This document shows, one piece after another, positions 1-5,326 of a stretch of 5,326 nucleotides of DNA; position 1 is the stretch's first letter, and each line of letters opens with the position of its first letter. Both the position numbers and the translations under genes were made by a program. Below the pieces are notes generated by a model. It saw only the letters and a program-made list of their open reading frames with translations. It searched no databases and was not told the DNA's origin. Origin of the DNA: Ignavibacteriales bacterium (GTDB taxonomy: Bacteria > Bacteroidota > Ignavibacteria > T3Sed10-11); contig PWJF01000124.1 in the NCBI GenBank assembly GCA_003560935.1, forward strand, positions 1-5,326, given 5' to 3'.

Positions 1-1290
1 CCGGAGAATCTCGATATACTCCTCCTGCGTATACCAACCGCTTCCCATCGAAGCATCAGGATCGGGATCCGGACCCGAGCCGTACGACGGAATCATATAC
101 TCGCGTTCATCGTGTGTATGACCTCTCCGACCACCCACCTCGGTCAATTCAGGAAACGCCTTAATCTCAAGACGCCACCCTTCATCATCTGTAAGGTGGA
201 AATGAAACTTATTCAGCTTATAGAACGCCATTGCGTCCAGCAACCGCTTCACCGTTTCTACGGACTGGAAGTTTCGTGAAACATCCAAATGCAAACCGCG
301 ATACCGGAATCCCGGAGCATCTTCAACCGATGCAGTCTGAAGTGCAATAGTGTTAGCGGGCGAATGCCAAACATCCAATGGAATCAGTGAGCGAAGACTT
401 TGTATTCCATAGAATACTCCGGCGGGGTCACTGCCTCTTATTTCAATGCCTGATTCTGAAATCCGTAAATTATATGCTTCGTCTCCGGATTGTTTGTTAA
501 CCCCGTTTACCTTTATGTCAGCTAACAATAGTTGTATGCTATTATTTTCTGTTGATGGATTCATTTTTACTACCGACAGCTGAAAATCCAAAAGCGGTAC
601 GAGCGATTCCGACAAGAAGCGGGCTTCACTTTCTAATCCTTCCTGATAATAAATCGATGTTTCGGTTGTTATAGTAAACGAACCGTAATTATCGGTAAAT
701 ACTACAGGCGAAGGAGTAATTCTGCCAACTTCATCCGGAGGAAGTTTTGAAAGAGTAGAATTTTGCTCGAATACAATATCCGGCGTAGGTACCGGAACCT
801 CATCTTGCGGGGAGCGGTTCAATTGTTCTTCACGCTCAAACGATCCAACGACAATTTTTACCGGCACAATTGTTCCGTCTGAAAATTCAAAATAGGCACC
901 GTCCGGTGCATCCATTTCTTTGATAGCCGAACCGAACGCCTCAAATGAGAACTCAAGTTCCTCGCCGGGTTGTAAAGGCTCGTATTGTTCACCCGGACTG
1001 AGCTTGTAAAAATTACCGTTAATATGCGTAAGTTTCAGAGCCGGCGATATACTTTCCGTATCCGCCAACCTTAAAAAATTGAAATATAGCGACCAGTCAT
1101 TATGGAGCACTTTATCACTTTGATTTATCAGCACAAGATCCGATCTAAAACGATTGTCCTCGAGATAGTTAGTCCCAACCTTCCAGTGTAATATATAATC
1201 ATTCACAGTCACACCTTTCGAGGTACGATCGCATGCAACCATTACTAATACAATCAACAATAAAATGGGTAAGATATTAAAGGTGTTCAT
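1..1290 (-). CDS. GH20 chitobiase-type beta-N-acetylhexosaminidase, lipoprotein (3' end beyond window)
   Basis: The frame is open from the ATG at 1290-1288 to the left edge (430 codons, no stop). Residues 1-20 form a lipoprotein signal: an NTFN start, a hydrophobic stretch (LPILLLIVLVMVA) and Cys20. Residues about 28-165 match the N-terminal carbohydrate-binding-like domain of chitobiases (CHB_HEX), including LTHINGNFYKLSPGE. Residues about 190-310 match the alpha/beta GH20b domain. The catalytic barrel starts at FRYRGLHLDVSRNF (328 onward); Arg339 corresponds to the family's arginine that binds the -1 sugar. KFHFHLTDDEGWRLEI (Asp368-Asp369-Glu370) and TEVGGRRGHT follow, then PSYGSGPDP, an arrangement very like Serratia chitobiase. 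The catalytic Asp-Glu pair lies beyond the edge, so activity is inferred. Known family role: hydrolysis of terminal GlcNAc from chito-oligosaccharides. It is last of the visible operon genes, 53 nt after the chitinase. Its Shine-Dalgarno sequence is weak (only GAG about 10 nt upstream); the start rests on the signal peptide. Confidence 0.93.
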   Translation of the reverse strand, partial: MNTFNILPILLLIVLVMVACDRTSKGVTVNDYILHWKVGTNYLEDNRFRSDLVLINQSDKVLHNDWSLYFNFLRLADTESISPALKLTHINGNFYKLSPGEQYEPLQPGEELEFSFEAFGSAIKEMDAPDGAYFEFSDGTIVPVKIVVGSFEREEQLNRSPQDEVPVPTPDIVFEQNSTLSKLPPDEVGRITPSPVVFTDNYGSFTITTETSIYYQEGLESEARFLSESLVPLLDFQLSVVKMNPSTENNSIQLLLADIKVNGVNKQSGDEAYNLRISESGIEIRGSDPAGVFYGIQSLRSLIPLDVWHSPANTIALQTASVEDAPGFRYRGLHLDVSRNFQSVETVKRLLDAMAFYKLNKFHFHLTDDEGWRLEIKAFPELTEVGGRRGHTHDEREYMIPSYGSGPDPDPDASMGSGWYTQEEYIEILR

Positions 1291-1343
1291 ATTCGTCTCG
1301 TTATTTTGTTATTAAATTATTATTTATTATACCTGTCATATCG
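1291..1343. other. AT-rich 53-nt spacer between chitinase and hexosaminidase genes
   Basis: This spacer is almost entirely A and T in its middle (1301-1332). Read on the minus strand it contains a TATAAT at 1331-1326, but the stretch 17 nt upstream (GAAATG, inside the chitinase gene) is not a good -35 box. An internal promoter is therefore possible but unsupported. There is no convincing hairpin terminator, so read-through from the chitinase into the hexosaminidase gene is the simplest reading. Confidence 0.5.
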
Positions 1344-2552
1344 TTATTCATTTCCTGTTCTGTCAATCCGGGTATCATCCAGAAGATTTTCAAACAGCAC
1401 GCCTAAAAGAGTTTCAGTTACATCGTGGCTGTGTTCCCAAAACATGGCGCCGGTTAGACTTTGCTCCTTTATGTAGTCCGTCTTATACTTGAGGGATTCT
1501 TCGTCATCATACGTAAAGAAAGTTCGCTCCGCCTCGTTCCATAGGTAAGGTGCCTTTGCATCGTTATCCCAATATCGAATAAAACCGTTCTTGTTGATGT
1601 AATTGGCAGCAAGATCCGAATAGGAGACATTAGGAATGTCGGTTTCGTATGGCTGGAAGAGACCGTTATTAACGGTTTCCACACCTTTCCATCCTCTGGC
1701 GTAAAATGCAACACCCAAAACCAGTTTCTCTACCGGTACCCCTGCTTCAAGATGGTTTTCCACTCCCATGACAGAAGACATCCCGGAAGGATCCCCCGAC
1801 GGGTAGAGATTAGTATGGTGCCCCGTCGTCGGTGTCCAACTGCCGTGGAAGTCGTACGTCATAATATTGACAAAATCGAGATACTGTTGTGCTTTATCCA
1901 TTTCGGTATTTTGCTGGTATGCTTCGTTGGCACCGGTTGCAATTGTCAACTGGTACCTGTCCAATCCCTTTCTGTCTTCTTCAACACTCATCTTATCGAG
2001 CTGCTTTCTCACTTCCTTCAACAGAAGCGTAAAGTTCTGTTTGTCCTCGGGTCTGTATATGTTACCGGCTCCGATCTGTCCCGGATACTCCCAGTCCAGG
2101 TCAATCCCGTCAAGTTTATGTTCCCGGATCAGGTCTGCAACACTCTCAGCAAACTGCAGTCGTGATTCGGATGTCAAAGCTGCATCCGAGAAATTACCCG
2201 ACCATGACCATCCTCCGACCGACACAAGGATCTTCAGGTCCGGGTTGTGTTCCTTCAGAGCGTTCAGCCGGGATAAATGGGATGCATCATACGGCATCTG
2301 AAGCACCGCCCGGTTGTCTATCACATTAGCAAATGCATAATTTATGTGCGTCAATTTTGTTGCGTCGATGTTTTCAATATCCGGCTCTGTCCAACCGGCA
2401 ACATAACCGATTATTTTCATGCGGAGACCTTCATCAACAATTATTACATCGTCTGTAGTAGGGGTCACAGTACAAGAGATAAACACAATCAGAAAAGGAA
2501 TAACGAGCAACATCGGACAAGCAGTTTTTAACATATTATTCGAACAATTCAT
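1344..2552 (-). CDS. GH18 chitinase, lipoprotein
   Basis: This is a complete 402-residue family 18 chitinase, the usual length for one catalytic domain without extra binding modules. Numbering from the ATG at 2552, a hydrophobic signal ends in VFIS-Cys27, a lipobox-like site. The barrel shows IIGYVAGW (47-54), HINYAFANV, the SVGGW motif (111-115) and the catalytic DGIDLDWE (148-155) with proton donor Glu155 and the assisting Asp153. NIMTYDF (229-235) lines the -1 site, and the final strand is GAMFWEHSHD with Trp372. About residues 290-360, between GVAFYARGW and the last strand, there is an insertion like the small alpha+beta domain of processive ChiA-type enzymes. Expected role: cleavage of beta-1,4 GlcNAc links in chitin by the substrate-assisted retaining mechanism, at the outer membrane or cell surface. 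Another ATG at 2558 would add two residues. The 2552 start is preferred because it makes an ATGA overlap with the upstream stop and leaves 10 nt after GGAGG rather than 4. Confidence 0.95.
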   Translation of the reverse strand: MNCSNNMLKTACPMLLVIPFLIVFISCTVTPTTDDVIIVDEGLRMKIIGYVAGWTEPDIENIDATKLTHINYAFANVIDNRAVLQMPYDASHLSRLNALKEHNPDLKILVSVGGWSWSGNFSDAALTSESRLQFAESVADLIREHKLDGIDLDWEYPGQIGAGNIYRPEDKQNFTLLLKEVRKQLDKMSVEEDRKGLDRYQLTIATGANEAYQQNTEMDKAQQYLDFVNIMTYDFHGSWTPTTGHHTNLYPSGDPSGMSSVMGVENHLEAGVPVEKLVLGVAFYARGWKGVETVNNGLFQPYETDIPNVSYSDLAANYINKNGFIRYWDNDAKAPYLWNEAERTFFTYDDEESLKYKTDYIKEQSLTGAMFWEHSHDVTETLLGVLFENLLDDTRIDRTGNE

Positions 2553-3475
2553 CTGCATGTAACCTCCTTAAGTATTTCTTTAGCCCACTCGACATATTCA
2601 GGTCGTTCCACGAATTGATATGCCGCAAACATTCGCAGTCCGATTATCTTTCCGGCATTTAACATTTCGACATAATGACCCAAAAGAAAGCGGAACTCCT
2701 CTTCGGTGAGCCAGCGTCCCCCGTCCATTCCGGATCTTAGGTAAAGACCTGCCATCACAGGTCGGTCGGGATGGTGCTCAAGCCCGGCAGCCAGATGTTC
2801 CGGACCGCGTGCAATAAGTTCGGGATCGTTTCCCCACAGGTTGAGAATCACCGCATCGATGTCGAAGTCGAATGTGTGCCTGCCCTGGTCGCGGTGAGGA
2901 TAGTGGGGTACCCAGAGATTAAGATTAGGATTTATCTCCCTCGCTGCAGCGATAATCTCCCTCCATTGCTCTTCGGTACGGTATCCATCTTCAATCTCAT
3001 CGTAGAAATCGTTGAGGTACATACCGGATATACCCTCGTGATCCAGCGAAAGCGATGCAATCGAGCGGGCATGATTCAGCGACATCCCGTGGGTCCAGCC
3101 CCACGCAGCCCGGTTTACTTTCGCCTGAACATATTCAACTCCCGGAATTTGAAGAAGCTTGTAGATATGAGTTTCTTCCCATTCCTGACCGTGATACGGT
3201 TCATCGTTCGACCAGATATGGTTGACGCCAAGTTCAGAGACAAGCCTCGCTACATCACCGGTATCCACCAGATCTCTGCGATGATTCCACATTGAAATAA
3301 GACAGCTCATATCTTTCGCAGCATATTTATCAAGTAATTCTTTATCTCCTGTTTTATTTTGTTGTATTGCAGCCATTCCATCACTTGATGACTGTGCCTG
3401 CAAATTTATTATTCCTATGATTGATATGAATAACGGTACGAAAGTCACAAGAAGTAATTTCCGATTTAGTTTCAT
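2549..3475 (-). CDS. Secreted protein of unrecognised family, predicted beta/alpha-barrel
   Basis: I do not recognise this family. The 308-residue product starts MKLNRK, followed by a hydrophobic run and LQAQ-SSS, a typical Sec signal cleaved near residue 28, so the protein should leave the cytoplasm. After residue 50 eight strand-like segments alternate with helices: CLISMWNHR (58), NHIWSNDEP (85), VEYVQAKVN (113), ISGMYLNDFYDE (149), NLNLWVPHYPHR (184), IDAVILNLWGND (206), RPVMAGLYLRSG (238) and IIGLRMFAAYQF (277). This pattern fits a TIM barrel. Strand ends carry many Asp, Glu, His, Trp and Tyr residues, as in sugar-binding clefts; Asp156, Asp159 and Glu160 after strand four are candidate catalytic residues. 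The start at 3475 has AAAGGA 7 nt upstream, whereas an ATG at 3493 has no Shine-Dalgarno and would put IKEQF before the signal. The stop overlaps the chitinase start (ATGA), so a role in chitin use is inferred. It could be a glycoside hydrolase, a binding protein or a degenerate enzyme. Confidence 0.85.
   Translation of the reverse strand: MKLNRKLLLVTFVPLFISIIGIINLQAQSSSDGMAAIQQNKTGDKELLDKYAAKDMSCLISMWNHRRDLVDTGDVARLVSELGVNHIWSNDEPYHGQEWEETHIYKLLQIPGVEYVQAKVNRAAWGWTHGMSLNHARSIASLSLDHEGISGMYLNDFYDEIEDGYRTEEQWREIIAAAREINPNLNLWVPHYPHRDQGRHTFDFDIDAVILNLWGNDPELIARGPEHLAAGLEHHPDRPVMAGLYLRSGMDGGRWLTEEEFRFLLGHYVEMLNAGKIIGLRMFAAYQFVERPEYVEWAKEILKEVTCR
2562..2570 (-). promoter_or_regulatory. Strong Shine-Dalgarno sequence of the chitinase gene
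   Basis: The minus strand reads TAAGGAGGT here, a near-perfect complement of the 16S rRNA 3' end and the best such site seen in the window. It lies inside the last codons (Lys-Glu-Val) of the upstream gene. Its GGAGG core is 10 nt from the ATG at 2552 and 4 nt from the ATG at 2558, so it helps decide the start and suggests efficient re-initiation after the upstream stop. Confidence 0.8.
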
Positions 3476-3482
3476 GAATTGT

Positions 3483-3488
3483 TCCTTT
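3483..3488 (-). promoter_or_regulatory. Shine-Dalgarno sequence deciding the start at 3475
   Basis: The minus strand reads AAAGGA, 7 nt before the ATG at 3475. The in-frame ATG at 3493 lies upstream of this site and is preceded only by AT-rich sequence without purine-rich pairing potential. The shorter start is therefore preferred. Confidence 0.7.
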
Positions 3489-3503
3489 ATCATTGTAATT
3501 TTA

Positions 3504-4142
3504 CTATTTTAGTCTTAATCCATAAATTAACGATTTCAAGCGGGTACCAGTCCCCCACATATCGCTATCGAGTTGTTTTAACAAAACGAATTTGTTCTTC
3601 TCATAAAATGGAACAGCTTTTTTATTCTCGGAGCTGGTGCCCAGGTGGATTCCCGCAACATCATTATCCCGCATCGTCGAGACAAAAGCATCTAAAAGTT
3701 GCTGTCCGATACCCCGCGACTGAAATCCCGGTAACACATTCATGTGTAGGTGGGCCGGATATTTCTCAATCGACGAATTATCCAACACCGATTCACTTTC
3801 CGGTTTTAGAAAACTTTTGATATGCCTGAAAGAAGTGTAAGAATACCACCATGTAAACAAATACATTCTCATAATTATTCTCGGATACATAGACTTTGTA
3901 AAATCGGCTTCCTGTTCTTTGGTATTATCGGTACCGACTACATAGCCGGCAACTTTACCGTTTTCTTTATACACAAAACAGAATTCCGGTTGGAATCGGG
4001 TATAGTGAAGTACAAATCTCATAGCAAAGAGTTTTTTATCCTTGAATACTTTTTGCTTTGTAAGATCTTCTCCATAAAAACCTGTTCTATAACAAATGTT
4101 GATAATATCTTGTACATATTCTTTTTTAAATCTTTCTATCAT
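3504..4142 (-). CDS. GNAT family N-acetyltransferase, O-GlcNAcase C-terminal-domain-like
   Basis: This complete 212-residue protein has no signal peptide, so it should act in the cytoplasm using acetyl-CoA. The acetyl-CoA-binding motif A is clear: HLHMNVLPGF followed by Q141-S-R-G144-I-G146 and a helix. Motif B follows with GTSSENKKAVPFYEKNKF (168-185), Tyr180 being the usual conserved tyrosine. The N-terminal part (IINICYRTGFYGEDLT, then PEFCFVYKENGKVAGYVVGTDNT) resembles, from memory, the bacterial proteins related to the acetyltransferase-like C-terminal domain of animal O-GlcNAcase. The acceptor substrate is unknown; given its neighbours, an amino sugar such as glucosamine is a reasonable guess, but proteins or other amines are not excluded. 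It sits 28 nt upstream of the secreted barrel gene in the same direction, probably the first intact gene of the operon. AAGGA at 4156-4152 lies 9 nt before the ATG. The gene looks richer in A and T than the glycosidase genes. Confidence 0.9.
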   Translation of the reverse strand: MIERFKKEYVQDIINICYRTGFYGEDLTKQKVFKDKKLFAMRFVLHYTRFQPEFCFVYKENGKVAGYVVGTDNTKEQEADFTKSMYPRIIMRMYLFTWWYSYTSFRHIKSFLKPESESVLDNSSIEKYPAHLHMNVLPGFQSRGIGQQLLDAFVSTMRDNDVAGIHLGTSSENKKAVPFYEKNKFVLLKQLDSDMWGTGTRLKSLIYGLRLK

Positions 4143-4151
4143 AGATGTGTG

Positions 4152-4156
4152 TCCTT
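4152..4156 (-). promoter_or_regulatory. Shine-Dalgarno sequence of the acetyltransferase gene
   Basis: The minus strand reads AAGGA with 9 nt before the ATG at 4142. A second purine run (AAAAAGGAAAA) sits just upstream at about 4170-4160, too far to serve this start. Confidence 0.6.
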
Positions 4157-4167
4157 AATTTTCCTTT

Positions 4168-4290
4168 TTACTCGCCATCTGTACCGACAGAATCGATCAG
4201 TTTCCACAATTCCGTGTTGACGGTCATATATTCACCACCCAGTTCGCCGGCAATCACACGATATAAACTCCGGTACGATATAATGTCCTG
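4168..4290 (-). pseudogene. Possible 3' remnant of a lost gene upstream of the acetyltransferase
   Basis: On the minus strand a frame ends with TAA at 4170-4168, just 25 nt before the acetyltransferase start, a spacing like that of the operon genes. Read backwards from the stop, it gives a protein-like tail that includes SLYRVIAGELGGEYM and TELWKLIDSVGTDGE. This part has balanced base composition, unlike the AT-rich DNA just upstream. The frame stays open to about 4371 but has no credible start: the only ATG near the end (4225) would give 19 residues, and the frame runs into repeat-like AT-rich DNA at about 4291. I read it as the C-terminus of a gene whose front was removed by deletion or insertion. 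The original family is not recognised, and chance openness of a roughly 40-codon frame cannot be excluded. Confidence 0.4.
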
Positions 4291-4291
4291 A

Positions 4292-4347
4292 CACAGATTA
4301 TTTCTATATGTTATTATTATTTTAATCAAGAATCCGTGAAATCTGTG
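4292..4347. repeat. Small repeat element with AATCYGTG units in direct and inverted orientation
   Basis: On the plus strand AATCCGTG (4331-4338) is followed after one base by AATCTGTG (4340-4347), a near-perfect tandem pair. The exact inverse complement of the second unit, CACAGATT, lies at 4292-4299. The two arms could form an 8-bp stem around 40 nt of AT-rich DNA that holds a short TTA run (4311-4319). From memory, AATCYGTG-type strings are a recurrent intergenic motif in many environmental and FCB-group genomes, sometimes near GxxExxY-family genes. No such gene is visible here. Confidence 0.45.
4303..4329 (-). promoter_or_regulatory. Weak promoter candidate for the chitin operon
   Basis: On the minus strand TTGATT (4329-4324) is followed after 15 nt by TATAGA (4308-4303). 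The boxes resemble a housekeeping -35/-10 pair, but the spacing is shorter than ideal. No Bacteroidetes-type TAnnTTTG box is apparent. The location, between the GH5 stop and the acetyltransferase start, is where an operon promoter would be expected. AT-rich DNA gives such matches easily, so this is only a candidate. Confidence 0.2.
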
Positions 4348-4427
4348 GCTGTAAATAATGAAACAAGCTTTTTAAAGCGGACTCAAGATTGATTCTTTGT
4401 AAGTATCATTCCATTATTTCGCACTCC

Positions 4428-5326
4428 TCATTTCATAAACAGCATTTTCCTAACTTCCGTATAATCACCGGATGTCAGACGATAAAAGTATACACCGCTT
4501 GCAAGAAGCGATGCATCAAATTCTTCCCAATAGGTTCCGGGTGTTTGTACTTCATTCACCAGTATTTGAGTAACTTGTCCCAATACGTTGTAGATCCTCA
4601 GCATAACCTTTCCGGTTTGTGGAATAGTGTACTGAATAGTCGTAGAAGGATTGAAAGGATTCGGGAAATTTTGCGCCAGAGTATACGTTTCCGGCAACTC
4701 GTCAGGTGTATCTACCGATGTTACAAATCGTTCCCTGATCTTTTCCCGAATCCACAGACCGGCTTCCTTTAGATTGTTCTCAGTCCACGGTCCGCCCGGG
4801 CATGTTCCTACTTTCCACACTGCACCCGACCGCCAATCGTGTGAATAATTCCAGTTCGTCCAGCTTATTTTATGCTCGTCCATAATATCAAAATACGCCT
4901 GTGTGCTTACGAAGTTGTTCCCTCCGTCGCCGGTGTAGGTCTGGGTACCAAACTCGCTCACAAAAATGGGAAGTCTTTCAGCAGCCCATTCAAGTGCGTC
5001 TCGATAGACCTGACCGTGAGATGCCGCATAGAAATGGAATGTATACATAATGTTGTCATCTATCGTAACAGGATTATTGTAAATCTCCTGCGGACCGTTA
5101 CCCTGCGATATACCCAGCGACGACCACCCCGGGGTACCAACCAGGATCACCGCATCCTCATCGTACTGCCGGATTACCGGAATGATCGAATCTGCATACT
5201 CCACTATCCGTTCCCAACTGACATTGTTCGGTTCGTTTGCAATTTCATATATGATATTCGTTTTCTCATGATGTTCACTGGCGATATCTGTGAAAAACGT
5301 TTTCGCTCTTTCAAGATTGTACATCG
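4428..5326 (-). CDS. GH5 (subfamily 2 type) endoglucanase with T9SS sorting domain (5' end beyond window)
   Basis: The frame runs from the TGA at 4430-4428 to the right edge, so the protein's front part is missing. The ATG at 5324 is an internal methionine, because GH5 enzymes have well over 100 residues before the acid/base motif. Counting from that Met, NIIYEIANEP (23-32) carries acid/base Glu31, IMYTFHFYAASH (92-103) the family's His97 and Tyr99, and PIFVSEFGT (119-127) nucleophile Glu124. SWTNWNYSHD follows, then the PGGPWTENNLKEAG stretch typical of Bacillus Cel5A-like proteins. The catalytic domain ends near residue 200. A short linker leads to a type A T9SS sorting domain (about 215-298) with NFPNPFNPSTT, RIYNVLGQV, SGVYFYRL and a KMLFMK end, which directs export across the outer membrane before removal. 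Expected activity is endo-beta-1,4-glucanase on cellulose or beta-glucan; chitosan activity is known for some GH5 enzymes but is not shown here. It is separated from the chitin genes by 285 nt. Confidence 0.93.
   Translation of the reverse strand, partial: MYNLERAKTFFTDIASEHHEKTNIIYEIANEPNNVSWERIVEYADSIIPVIRQYDEDAVILVGTPGWSSLGISQGNGPQEIYNNPVTIDDNIMYTFHFYAASHGQVYRDALEWAAERLPIFVSEFGTQTYTGDGGNNFVSTQAYFDIMDEHKISWTNWNYSHDWRSGAVWKVGTCPGGPWTENNLKEAGLWIREKIRERFVTSVDTPDELPETYTLAQNFPNPFNPSTTIQYTIPQTGKVMLRIYNVLGQVTQILVNEVQTPGTYWEEFDASLLASGVYFYRLTSGDYTEVRKMLFMK

Noticed and set aside
1326..1331. TATAAT before the hexosaminidase gene as an internal promoter
   Set aside because: There is no matching -35 box at 16-18 nt, and such hexamers are expected in a spacer this rich in A and T.
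1752..2301. Two overlapping plus-strand open frames across the chitinase gene
   Set aside because: They are antisense to a clear GH18 catalytic domain, have no recognisable motif, and their Cys- and Ser-rich translations look like complement-strand artefacts.
2771..3295. Plus-strand open frame of 174 codons opposite the barrel gene
   Set aside because: The minus-strand gene has a signal peptide, a Shine-Dalgarno sequence and a regular strand-helix pattern. The plus-strand frame has none of these.
3476..3493. Upstream ATG at 3493 as the start of the barrel gene
   Set aside because: It has no Shine-Dalgarno sequence and would place acidic and polar residues before the signal peptide. The ATG at 3475 has AAAGGA at ideal spacing.
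3479..4220. Plus-strand open frames opposite the acetyltransferase
   Set aside because: The opposite strand carries clear GNAT motifs. These frames are antisense to it and show no domain.
4368..4380. Possible terminator hairpin after the GH5 gene (GCTTT-AA-AAAGC)
   Set aside because: The stem is short and nearly all A-T with a two-base loop, and no T run follows on the minus strand.
4353..4419. Inverted pair AAATAATG (4353-4360) and CATTATTT (4412-4419)
   Set aside because: Eight A/T-rich bases with a 51-nt spacer in AT-rich DNA are easily explained by chance, and the match does not extend.
4389..4848. Plus-strand open frames opposite the GH5 gene's 3' end
   Set aside because: They are antisense to the T9SS sorting domain and show no domain or credible start signal.
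5322..5324. ATG at the right edge as a true GH5 start
   Set aside because: It lies only about 30 codons before the acid/base glutamate. The first half of the GH5 barrel and the signal peptide must lie outside the window.

Overview
The window looks like a chromosomal carbohydrate-utilisation locus from a member of the Fibrobacteres-Chlorobi-Bacteroidetes (FCB) group. The main clue is the C-terminal type IX secretion (T9SS) sorting domain of the rightmost gene, with its NFPNPFNPSTT opening and GVYFYRL near the end. This variant is common in Ignavibacteria, Balneolia, Rhodothermia and related lineages. Lipoprotein signals and gene content agree, but genus-level assignment is not possible from this sequence. 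All recognised genes lie on the minus strand, so transcription runs from right to left.

From right to left: (1) 4428-5326, the 3' part of a secreted GH5 (subfamily 2 type) endoglucanase ending in a T9SS sorting domain; its 5' end is outside the window. (2) 4143-4427, a mostly AT-rich spacer holding a likely decayed 3' gene fragment, a small repeat element built on AATCYGTG, and a weak promoter candidate. (3) 3504-4142, a cytoplasmic GNAT acetyltransferase resembling the acetyltransferase-like C-terminal domain of O-GlcNAcase. (4) 2549-3475, a secreted protein of unrecognised family whose sequence reads as an eight-stranded beta/alpha barrel. (5) 1344-2552, a GH18 chitinase lipoprotein. (6) 1-1290, the N-terminal 430 residues of a GH20 chitobiase-type beta-N-acetylhexosaminidase lipoprotein, cut by the left edge before its catalytic Asp-Glu pair.

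Genes 3 to 6 form a compact apparent operon: gaps of 28 nt, a 4-nt ATGA overlap, then 53 nt. The probable logic is chitin breakdown. The GH18 enzyme makes chito-oligosaccharides, the GH20 enzyme releases GlcNAc from their non-reducing ends, and the GNAT would act inside the cell on an amino sugar or related compound (inference). The unknown barrel protein is translationally coupled to the chitinase and is the best candidate for an undescribed enzyme or accessory factor. The GH5 gene may be a separate unit. I see no tRNA, rRNA, CRISPR array, insertion sequence or phage gene.
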